From: Bacteroidetes bacterium 4572_114
GTDB lineage: Bacteria > Bacteroidota > Bacteroidia > Bacteroidales > 4484-276
NCBI GenBank assembly: GCA_002254335.1
Contig: NIVA01000176.1
Coordinates: forward strand, 1 to 5,525
Direction: 5' to 3'
DNA: 5,525 nucleotides
Position 1 is the stretch's first letter, and each line of letters opens with the position of its first letter. The position numbers were made by a program, and so were the translations under genes. This document shows, piece after piece, positions 1 through 5,261 of the stretch. A model generated the notes under the pieces. That model was not told where the DNA came from, made no database searches, and saw only the letters and a list, made by a program, of their open reading frames with translations.

Positions 1-305
1 TTATTAAATTCTGAATAGTCAACGCCCCATTTTTCCCTTAGATGTCTTGTGAAACTCAGCAAAAATGTTTCAATGGGAGCATTTCTGAAATTCTCAAAAT
101 TTATGTGCGCTACCTTATAACCTAGCTGTTCCAATTTTATGGCGAGCTGCCTGAAATAGGTGCTTTTGCCGGTCTGGCGGGGTGCCCATATAGTAAAATA
201 CCTTTCGTCCTTTACCAGTTCCAAGCCCCTTTTGAGTATGTCTTCTCTTTCTATTGTATAATGTTTGTCAGGGATGTTGGGCCCCGATGTGTTGAAATAT
301 CTCAT
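1..305 (-). CDS. AAA-like ATPase, N-terminal part (runs off the left edge)
   Basis: About 101 codons can be read from an ATG at 305-303 to the window edge with no stop. The protein begins M-R-Y-F-N-T-S-G-P and carries a clear Walker A motif, APRQTGKST, at about residues 41-49. This combination (an NTxGP start, then a YF-x-x-x-APRQTGKST P-loop) is typical of a large Bacteroidota family of predicted AAA-like ATP-binding proteins, whose role is mostly unknown. Walker B, the sensor residues and the C-terminal domain lie outside the window. The first P-loop residue is Ala rather than Gly, which is common in this family. The start lies only 10 bases after the stop of the T9SS protein gene upstream, and the gap is A-rich with no Shine-Dalgarno sequence. 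The two genes could therefore be co-transcribed or brought together by a deletion. Family assignment is fairly sure; cellular function is not. Confidence 0.85.
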   Translation of the reverse strand, partial: MRYFNTSGPNIPDKHYTIEREDILKRGLELVKDERYFTIWAPRQTGKSTYFRQLAIKLEQLGYKVAHINFENFRNAPIETFLLSFTRHLREKWGVDYSEFN

Positions 306-315
306 TTTTGTTGTT

Positions 316-2003
316 TTAGCGTTTCACGATTTTTGTTGTGGATATTTTTGTGTCCATCAACACTTTTAGTATGTAAACACCTGAGGACAGACCTGAAACA
401 TCAAGTTTTACAATTGCTTTGCCTTGTGCAAAGATATAGGTTTTAATAATTGTACCATCAATGTGGAAAAGCCCAATGCGATTTATTGCTTCAACCGATC
501 CTATTTGAATAAAACCGGTAGCGGGGTTTGGATAAACATTAACTCTTTTGATAGCTTGTGTTTCAAATGTTCCGGTAAAAATATCAATGGTAAACTCATC
601 AACCGGCCCTCCTTCGTTTCCTGCAAGATCGGTAAATCCTTGTTCGTTGACATTAACAAAAGTTTGTCTGGGAACAGCTCCGGTAATAGTTGAGGTAAAG
701 AGCGTGTCGCCCTGATTGACAAAGTTTTCGGAAACCCCGTTATAAACCTCAATATCATAATTTTCAAAATCAACAATCAATTCAGTAGAAGTATAAGTCA
801 TACTGGCGGTTTCTCCGTTATAGATGGTCAGTGGCCCATCAATTACAATTTGGGGAGGGGTTCGGTCGCTTTCAATAACGGCGGTATCGGAAGGGATTCC
901 GATATTTCCGGCTTCGTCCGAAAATCCAGTGGCAGAGGTTTGGATTTCACCATCTCCGTCAGGTTCAATTTCCCCGGCCAAGAATCACCAGACCCGGAAA
1001 ATAATACTAATTCTTCGTTTTCTACTTCTATATCGTCAACTGTTAAATTTATCATTTCGGTTGCGTTAAGGTTAACATGGATTATATCGGTATTGGTGGG
1101 GCTGGTCAAATCCGAAGTCATTTCTCCGGTGGTAGCAGTACCGTCAAAAGTTGTTGACCAGGCGGGAACGGCAACATTTCCGTTTCCCCCTGCAAAATCA
1201 TGACAAACACCTGCGTCCATGCTGATGGCTACAAAACCATCATTTCCCGGGTGGGCAGTCCAACTATAATTTCCTCCACCGTTATTTTGGAAGTTGGTAA
1301 CGGTACAATTATTTTTATTCAAATTATCAGCAGTAAAATCTGCGAGATTTTCGTTGAAATGAATACTCATCGTGAAACTGCCCAGGTTGGTCAATTCGCC
1401 AACTGCACATTCAAATCCATTCACAGAGTGCGGAGCTTCATAGTCCAGTTCTCCATCAATGTTTCCTGCTTCACTGTTATTACCAGCATCATCAGTAAAA
1501 GCACCATCATCGATACTTACGCTATAACTTCCGTTTGTTCCATCAGTTTGCAGATCAAAAGTCGCGGAATTCCCCCCGCTGTAATCCCAATTAATTACAG
1601 TTCCACCATTGGCATCTATATCGCTTTGAGTTAAACCGTTTATTCCATTTGTTTCGGTAATAGTCATGGTAAACGAAACCGGATTCTCGTTAGTTGCGGG
1701 GTATTCCGGCGTACTGAAATCGACAGCACTACCTGTGCCATCATAAATAATTGACCAGGGATCAATGGCAGTGTTCCAATTTCCCGCGAGATCTTTAAAT
1801 TTGTTGGCCGTAACCCACAACGAAACTGTCCCATCTGTACCAGGAGTAGCCGTTACAGTTGCTTCATCGCCGTTAATAATCAGGTTAGACAGGTTGCAAT
1901 TGGTTTTGCTGATGTCGCTTTGGGTAAAAGTTGCAGGATTTATCGGTTCGCTAAAATTAAAAGTAACATCAAATTCTAACAAATTAGTAAAGTGTGTTCG
2001 CGA
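316..2003 (-). pseudogene. T9SS-exported multi-Ig-like-domain protein, frameshifted and lacking its native 5' end
   Basis: Two overlapping frames join into one protein. The upstream frame is open from 2003 and gives about 337 sensible residues (counting from 1982) down to SGSGDSWPG. The other frame then resumes with EIEPDGDGEIQTSATGFSDE and runs to a TAA at 318-316. A one-base loss near the CCCC run at 972-975 explains the switch. The combined product has about five Ig-like repeats. Each begins near a TN or similar motif and ends in a variant of F-x-D-x-AGN (DLAGN, DDAGN, DFAGGN, DEAGN, DLAGN). The last ~75 residues form a type A T9SS sorting domain: VYPNPATG near 522-545, then LDVSGLSSGVYILKV, ending in a basic KIVKR tail. 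In this family such proteins are exported through the outer membrane and anchored or released, often as adhesins or surface scaffolds. No catalytic domain is visible. There is no signal peptide in frame, because the 5' end is interrupted by a TGA at 2006-2004. The frameshift may be a sequencing or assembly error; the missing 5' end is harder to explain that way. Confidence 0.8.
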
Positions 2004-2287
2004 TCAACTCGAGGGACTATGCGCATAGCCTGAAGCCGAATATCAGATTCCAGAGCACTCTTAATTACTTCCATTTGAGCATTAAATTTTTCTTCATTGT
2101 CGCTTGCTCCTAGATTTTTGCAAGCATTGTCAGTTACAAAGTGGAAATTTTGGAAATTTACCGTATTTAAGGGCCTATTGGGGTCAGTTTGTCCGATTAT
2201 CTCTTTTATTGCCCCACTAATAAGGAAAAGAAAAACAATCAATTTAAGTTGCAGAGGGAGCCGGTTTATAATTCCCAGGGTTCCCAA
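1976..2287 (-). pseudogene. unrecognised N-terminal fragment with hydrophobic export or anchor segment
   Basis: An open frame from a TTG at 2287-2285 encodes 103 residues and ends at a TAG (1978-1976) just inside the T9SS gene. Residues ~14-27 (LKLIVFLFLISGA) are strongly hydrophobic and preceded by basic residues, so this part could be a signal peptide or membrane anchor. The following ~70 residues are polar and mixed (for example NFQNFHFVTDNACKNLG and NEEKFNAQMEVIKSALES). I do not recognise a family. There is no ATG at the 5' end. The frame stays open upstream to an in-frame TAA at 2332-2330, beyond which the 30-codon ORF 2422-2330 continues in the same frame. The last ~10 codons overlap the T9SS protein's frame, which suggests a recombination or deletion junction. 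It is either the remains of a larger gene or a misplaced 5' end. Function unknown. Confidence 0.4.
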
Positions 2288-2329
2288 GGATTTATATAAG
2301 ATATCTGCGACAGATATTTTAAATTTTTT

Positions 2330-2422
2330 TTAAATCCCGCGAATTTTTGTGGGAAGCCTGGCATCAACGGTTAGGGTTTGGTTTTTTAGTTCAGTTGAAA
2401 TTTTTTCGGTTTTCTCTTTCAT
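2330..2422 (-). CDS. small 30-codon ORF, in frame with the downstream fragment
   Basis: It starts at ATG 2422-2420 and ends at TAA 2332-2330. The peptide is polar and charged, beginning MKEKTEKISTELKNQ and ending in TKIRGI. The stop is followed, in the same frame and without another stop, by the 1976-2287 fragment. The two may therefore be one former gene split by a nonsense codon next to an A8 run (2322-2331 region). No Shine-Dalgarno sequence is visible; the upstream bases are A/T-rich, as is common in Bacteroidota. It could also be a chance ORF. No family is recognised. Confidence 0.3.
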   Translation of the reverse strand: MKEKTEKISTELKNQTLTVDARLPTKIRGI

Positions 2423-2690
2423 TTTGGTATAGTTTAATTTCGGAGTAAATTTCGTTAAATAGTTTTGGTATGAAATGTTATATATTCACTGTTCTTGTAC
2501 ACATCTACCGTGTATGGTTTTATATGTACGCCTTTTGTTGTTTTTATAATGACCTGATTGATTTTTAGTATTATTAAATTGTTAAAAATTTTGGCGGAAA
2601 ATTAAAAAGAAATGAATTGGGTTGTGCAGTTGTATAGTTATATCGTGAAATTTAGAGGGGGTATAAATAGTGAAATGTAAAATATTCCGT
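2423..2690. other. AT-rich divergent intergenic region
   Basis: This AT-rich stretch lies between the minus-strand ORF starting at 2422 and the plus-strand small-protein cassette. I see no convincing coding frame. The only structure noted is a weak inverted repeat, TACAC/GTGTA with a 7-base loop, at 2498-2514. No full TTTG-N19-TAnnTTTG promoter for the minus-strand ORF was found by eye. Confidence 0.5.
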
Positions 2691-2724
2691 GTTCAATAAA
2701 ATCCACCAAAAAATTTCATAGTTG

Positions 2725-2764
2725 TTTTCAGCCACCTTTTTGGCCTGGGCGGGGCGTACATTTG
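2725..2764 (+). promoter_or_regulatory. predicted promoter of secreted protein gene 1
   Basis: TACATTTG at 2757-2764 matches the Bacteroidota -7 consensus TAnnTTTG. A block, TTTTCAGCCACCTTTT, at 2725-2740 is exactly repeated upstream of gene 2 (3715-3730) at the same distance from its -7 box. No canonical -33 TTTG sits at the usual 19-21 base spacing, so the conserved block may supply the -33 contact or bind a regulator. The predicted leader before the ATG is about 75-80 bases. Confidence 0.6.
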
Positions 2765-2830
2765 CAATGTAAACTTTTATAAATGAAGTTCTTTTCTTTT
2801 TTTTTAACCCAACATAATTAACCAATCTTA

Positions 2831-2953
2831 AAAACAGGAGATTATCATGAAAACAACAAAATTAGTATTGATTACAGCGTTTGTATCGTTTGCGCTGATG
2901 GGTTTTGCAAACGCAGGGCCAACAACAAGCAAAAACGTGATTTCACTTAAAGC
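2831..2953 (+). repeat. leader repeat, copy 1 (RBS plus signal-peptide coding region)
   Basis: This 123-base stretch matches 3811-3933 at all but one position (C2930 versus T3910, a synonymous Ser codon). It covers the Shine-Dalgarno region, the signal peptide and the first mature residues. Similarity falls sharply immediately downstream. The two copies are 980 bases apart in direct orientation. Confidence 0.95.
2836..2840 (+). promoter_or_regulatory. Shine-Dalgarno site of gene 1
   Basis: AGGAG lies six bases before the ATG at 2847. Strong Shine-Dalgarno sequences are uncommon in Bacteroidota, so this suggests high translation. The identical sequence and spacing occur before gene 2. Confidence 0.75.
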
Positions 2954-3299
2954 CGCCACACAAAATGCGGAACTCGTAGCGGCCATTTACAGTCAGGTGG
3001 AGCCGACATACTTTTTCCGCTGCAAATGTTCAGGGCCACACACAGAACAAGTTAAGATAAATAAAACTGAGTATCTGGTCAATGGTACATTTGCCGAGTG
3101 GAGACGTTTTTTTAATGGTATTGTCAAGGACAAGCCGGGTTATCAAAATGATATAAAGCCCGGTTTGCTTATCGATATAAATCCTTTTGGCACTGCCGGA
3201 CACAAGATCAATCCCTTTAGCGTGGCCAACCCATTTAGTAACGAAGGTAAAAAAACACGGGCCAAGAAGGTGAAAGGGCCTAAGGTTGACAAGCCCTAA
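2847..3299 (+). CDS. small secreted protein, leader-conserved family, paralogue 1 (150 aa)
   Basis: I do not recognise this family. The start is fixed by AGGAG six bases upstream and by a classic Sec signal peptide: K2 and K5, a hydrophobic core at residues 6-20, and a predicted cleavage after ANA (21-23). The product is therefore expected in the periplasm or outside the cell. The mature part has SKNVISLKAA at 28-37, then a region shared at about 41% identity with paralogue 2, including SGxxTxQV near 62-69 and GTxAEWxRFF at 80-89. The C-terminal tail is basic and proline-rich (TRAKK near 137-141, VDKP at the end). NPF occurs three times (112, 122, 128), against once in paralogue 2; the extra 16 residues at 121-136 account for the whole length difference. 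CxC occurs at 59-61, with no Cys pair shared by both proteins. There is no T9SS domain or lipobox. It appears monocistronic. The stop codon lies inside the palindrome CTAATTAG that begins a hairpin element. Confidence 0.85.
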   Translation: MKTTKLVLITAFVSFALMGFANAGPTTSKNVISLKAATQNAELVAAIYSQVEPTYFFRCKCSGPHTEQVKINKTEYLVNGTFAEWRRFFNGIVKDKPGYQNDIKPGLLIDINPFGTAGHKINPFSVANPFSNEGKKTRAKKVKGPKVDKP

Positions 3300-3451
3300 T
3301 TAGTGTTTGTCCATAATGTCCGATTTCTTCGTTACGCTTGTCTTTAAACCCAGTCATTTACACAAGTAAACTCCTGGTTTTAAAGACTTCGCAAGCCTCG
3401 AACTCGAACATTCTGAACCAAACACCGACTTTATGGACGGACACTAATTAG
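3296..3451. repeat. long imperfect hairpin element, MITE- or REP-like
   Basis: Terminal arms at 3296-3320 and 3427-3451 are inverted repeats with three differences in 25 positions. Two of these become G-U pairs in plus-strand RNA. Each end carries the palindrome CTAATTAG, so it serves equally as a direct repeat and could be a target-site duplication. Inside is a second stem, GTCTTTAAACCCAG (3340-3353) with CTGGTTTTAAAGAC (3374-3387), 13 of 14 paired. This is capped by TTTAC/GTAAA (3357-3361, 3366-3370). No ORF is seen in it. It occupies the 3' untranslated region of gene 1 and has no counterpart after gene 2, consistent with an insertion. It could be a non-autonomous mobile element or a structured 3' UTR. 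Confidence 0.7.
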
Positions 3452-3477
3452 AGTCTGTCTTTAACGTCGATGGTTTG

Positions 3478-3580
3478 TGATTTCAGATTAATCCCGCACG
3501 TGCGGGAATATATGATTTTTGATTTGTCTGACGTTCACCCACATCTGAAATCAAAAATCGTTAATCTTCAATCGTTAATC
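3478..3580. repeat. composite inverted and direct repeats with CACGTG palindrome
   Basis: Three structures are packed together. A 16-base perfect palindrome, TCCCGCACGTGCGGGA, lies at 3492-3507. An 11-base perfect inverted repeat lies at 3478-3488 and 3543-3553 (TGATTTCAGAT), and an overlapping 12-base one at 3514-3525 and 3548-3559 (GATTTTTGATTT). The second arms overlap, so the two stems are mutually exclusive. The direct repeat ATCGTTAATC occurs at 3557-3566 and 3571-3580. No coding frame is supported. It may be a dispersed intergenic repeat of the genome. Confidence 0.65.
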
Positions 3581-3628
3581 AGTTTTGTGGTATTTTATGG
3601 ACAGGCTGATTAAACCAAAACAAAAAGT

Positions 3629-3664
3629 AAAAGATCCCATCGAGGCCGTTGGGGTCTTTTTTTT
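3629..3664 (+). terminator. intrinsic terminator, probably for gene 1
   Basis: AAAAGATCCCA (3629-3639) pairs with TGGGGTCTTTT (3650-3660), including one G-U pair, and runs into a long T tract. It lies about 330 bases after gene 1 because the hairpin element and other repeats intervene. The terminator of gene 2 lies only 20 bases from its stop. Confidence 0.8.
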
Positions 3665-3714
3665 ATGACAGTGTTTACCTCTTCAATAGAATCCGCTAAA
3701 AAAAAACCTAATAG

Positions 3715-3754
3715 TTTTCAGCCACCTTTTCATACCGGGTGCAGTGTACTTTTG
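3715..3754 (+). promoter_or_regulatory. predicted promoter of secreted protein gene 2
   Basis: TACTTTTG at 3747-3754 matches TAnnTTTG. The block TTTTCAGCCACCTTTT at 3715-3730 is identical to that before gene 1, and its distance to the -7 box is also identical (16 bases between them). The bases between block and -7 box differ, which points to the block as the constrained element. The leader to the ATG is about 10 bases shorter than for gene 1. Confidence 0.6.
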
Positions 3755-3810
3755 TTTTGTAAGCTTTAAAACATATAGTTCATTTAAAAACCAACCTATT
3801 AATCAATTTT

Positions 3811-3933
3811 AAAACAGGAGATTATCATGAAAACAACAAAATTAGTATTGATTACAGCGTTTGTATCGTTTGCGCTGATGGGTTTTGCAAACGCAGGGCC
3901 AACAACAAGTAAAAACGTGATTTCACTTAAAGC
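3811..3933 (+). repeat. leader repeat, copy 2
   Basis: This is the direct copy of 2831-2953, with one synonymous difference in 123 bases. It includes an identical AGGAG (3816-3820), the same six-base spacer, and an identical signal-peptide coding region. Confidence 0.95.
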
Positions 3934-4231
3934 GGCCATGCAAAACACCGAGCTTGTCAGGGCCATGTACTGTCAGATCAATGCGGCTGATTTTCTACGC
4001 AGCGAAAGCTCAGGGCTTTACACAGCGCAGGTTGTGTTGGGAAAGGCAAGTTACCTCATTAGCGGGACTTATGCCGAATGGAAGCGTTTTTTCCTTTTAG
4101 AGACTGACATAAAACCAAATGACGTACCAGGTGATCGGCTCCTCCCTTATTTCAAGGAAAACCCTTTTAGCACATCAGGTAACAAGGTAAGGGCCAAGAA
4201 AGCTATTAAGCCTTTGGTTGACAAGCCTTAG
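3827..4231 (+). CDS. small secreted protein, leader-conserved family, paralogue 2 (134 aa)
   Basis: Residues 1-37 are identical to paralogue 1, so the Sec signal peptide, predicted cleavage after ANA (21-23) and SKNVISLKAA start of the mature protein are shared. From residue 38 to 120 the two align without gaps at about 34 of 83 identities. Conserved anchors are QNxELVxAxYxQ, SGxxTxQV, GTxAEWxRFF and NPFxTxGxK. Positions 91-110 are almost wholly different. The tail has one NPF (112-114), RAKK and a terminal VDKP. Only one Cys (49) is present, so no intramolecular disulfide is expected. It is monocistronic, with its own -7 box and a terminator 20 bases after the stop. The family and function are unknown. 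The fixed leader and divergent core suggest diversification under selection, or gene conversion confined to the 5' end. Confidence 0.85.
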   Translation: MKTTKLVLITAFVSFALMGFANAGPTTSKNVISLKAAMQNTELVRAMYCQINAADFLRSESSGLYTAQVVLGKASYLISGTYAEWKRFFLLETDIKPNDVPGDRLLPYFKENPFSTSGNKVRAKKAIKPLVDKP

Positions 4232-4250
4232 AAAAAATCAACGTAAAATG

Positions 4251-4288
4251 AAAAGGCCACATCAATATTGGTGGGGCCTTTTATTTTT
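4251..4288 (+). terminator. intrinsic terminator of gene 2
   Basis: AAAAGGCC (4251-4258) pairs with GGCCTTTT (4275-4282), with a further short ATCAATATTGGT stem-loop inside, followed by a T-rich run. It lies 20 bases after the gene 2 stop. The A and T flanks could also let it work for minus-strand transcription arriving from the right. Confidence 0.85.
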
Positions 4289-4343
4289 ATTCTAATATAT
4301 GAGTTGATCCTAAAAAACTGTCTGATAGCTATTTTTCTAAATG

Positions 4344-4517
4344 TTAGCAGCAGCGACTTGTTTGTCTTCCGATATATTGCCCATAGTCCCCCTCAAGCAA
4401 CCCTTTAAATGATAGGTCCTCATCTAAAAAAATATAATTCATTCTATCTGGTTGAACTTTTTCCATTATAAAAGAAAACAACTTCATATAATCTCGCAAA
4501 TGATTATAACTAAGATC
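4344..4517 (-). pseudogene. remnant of an AAA_14/DUF4143-type ATPase
   Basis: The frame read from about 4517 down to a TAA at 4346-4344 gives ~57 residues. FEDLSYNHLRDYMKLFSFI is followed by VQPDRMNYIFLDE and then directly by LSFKGLLE. In AAA_14/DUF4143 ATPases, as I recall them, a similar stretch leads to a Walker B motif, NYIFLDEIQ. Some 50-60 residues later comes a MLPLSFKEFLE-like segment. Here IFLDE runs straight into LSFK, so an internal in-frame deletion is inferred. The P-loop and C-terminal nuclease-like region are absent. The fragment has no start of its own and is fused out of frame to the HicB gene at the palindrome 4519-4532. The family call rests on remembered motif order and is moderate. 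Confidence 0.5.
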
Positions 4518-4668
4518 TTCGAAGGCCTTCGATATGGAACTCAATAGCCTCTTTTATTAGGTTAAGCACTTCATTCTCTGTTTTTCCTGCTGCAATACAT
4601 CCGGGAAGATCCGGGACGAAAGCTCCATAACTTGATTCACCTTTTTCGATTATTACTGTATATTTCAT
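4510..4668 (-). CDS. HicB-like antitoxin, C-terminally truncated (52 aa)
   Basis: The start is the ATG at 4668-4666, giving MKYTVIIEKGESSYGAFVPD. An extension upstream would run through the end of the response-regulator gene in another frame and lacks family resemblance. The sequence has the HicB hallmarks: a YTVIIEK first strand, FVPDLPGCIAAGKTENE at 17-33, and a helix ending EAIEFHIEGL at 40-49. HicB antitoxins of this type are usually about 70 residues and continue for ~20 more after IEGL. Here RRS and a TAG follow, at the junction with the ATPase remnant. No HicA toxin gene (a small double-stranded-RNA-binding-like mRNA interferase in this family) is next to it, so it is an orphan. The ATG is one base after the response-regulator stop; GGTGG seven bases upstream could act as a ribosome-binding site. 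Whether it still folds is uncertain. Confidence 0.7.
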   Translation of the reverse strand: MKYTVIIEKGESSYGAFVPDLPGCIAAGKTENEVLNLIKEAIEFHIEGLRRS

Positions 4669-4669
4669 T

Positions 4670-5261
4670 TTAATCCACCAAGTCATTTTCAACAGCCCAG
4701 CGTACCAGGCCGGCAGTATTTTTAACACCGGCTTTGTAAATCAGGTTGGCCCGGTGGCTTTCAACGGTATGGAAACTAAGGAAAAGCTTGTCGGCAATTT
4801 CCTGGCTCGAATTCCCTTCCGGTGAGTTTCGGGAACAGGGATTTGTTGTCTTCAATTTTCAGCTCCTGGTTTACAAGGCTCATCGACAACCTTTCGCAAA
4901 AGTATTTTTCCCCGGCATGTACTTTTCTAATGCCCTCTTCCAATACATCTTTGTCCGAATCTTTCAACAAATATCCGGATGCCCCGTTTTTTATCATCCG
5001 TTTTACAAATCTTTTTTCGTCGTACTGCGACAGGGCCAGGATTTTAACTTCAGGAAAACTTTTGCTGACCTTGCGTGTGCAATCCAATCCGTCCATTTTT
5101 GGCATGTTTATGTCCATCAGGATTACATCCACGGCAATCCCCTCTTCTAACTTGCGGATAACCTGGTAACCGTCATGCACTTCGGCCACGAAATTGAAGT
5201 CTTCAATATCTGCAAGGGTTGTTTTGATGCCATCAATCAATAGCTGGTGGTCATCGGCTAA
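4670..5261 (-). pseudogene. NarL/LuxR-family response regulator, start lost and output domain damaged
   Basis: The receiver domain reads from LADDHQLLIDG (acidic pair DD) through the phospho-acceptor Asp in VILMDINMPKMDG, the Ser in ILALSQYDEK and the Lys in GYLLKDSD, so all key receiver residues are present. After FPKLTGRE the frame is wrong. The correct continuation, EGNSSQEIADKLFLSFHTVESHRA, is one frame away, starting at 4819, and ends VENDLVD with TAA at 4672-4670. The ~9 residues normally found between LTxRE and EG (KEVLxLIxx) are missing. There is no ATG: the first recognisable codons follow directly from histidine-kinase sequence. In this family the regulator is phosphorylated by its kinase and binds DNA through the LuxR helix-turn-helix. 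This copy would yield at best an unlinked receiver, so it is called a pseudogene. Confidence 0.8.

Noticed and set aside
1200..1634. 144-codon plus-strand open frame
   Set aside because: It lies antisense to the Ig-like T9SS gene, whose repeats and AGN motifs are convincing. The plus-strand translation is low in recognisable structure and has no start context.
3296..3451. complete insertion sequence
   Set aside because: The element is about 155 bp with no transposase frame, so at most a non-autonomous element.
3557..3580. CRISPR-like direct repeat
   Set aside because: Only two 10-base copies separated by four bases, with no spacers or cas genes.
2847..4231. RiPP or bacteriocin precursor pair with a conserved leader and variable core
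   Set aside because: The conserved part is a Sec signal peptide with an Ala-x-Ala cleavage site, not a double-Gly or RiPP recognition leader. The mature parts exceed 100 residues, and no modification or transport genes are nearby. A toxic or signalling role remains possible but unsupported.
4510..4728. HicB with a 20-residue N-terminal extension starting at 4728
   Set aside because: The extension is the out-of-frame reading of the response-regulator C-terminus. The family start MKYTVII at 4668 fits best.
4746..5150. 134-codon plus-strand open frame, and a second one at 4822-5169
   Set aside because: Both are antisense to the response regulator, whose receiver motifs (DD, MDINMPKMDG, LLKD) are clear on the minus strand.
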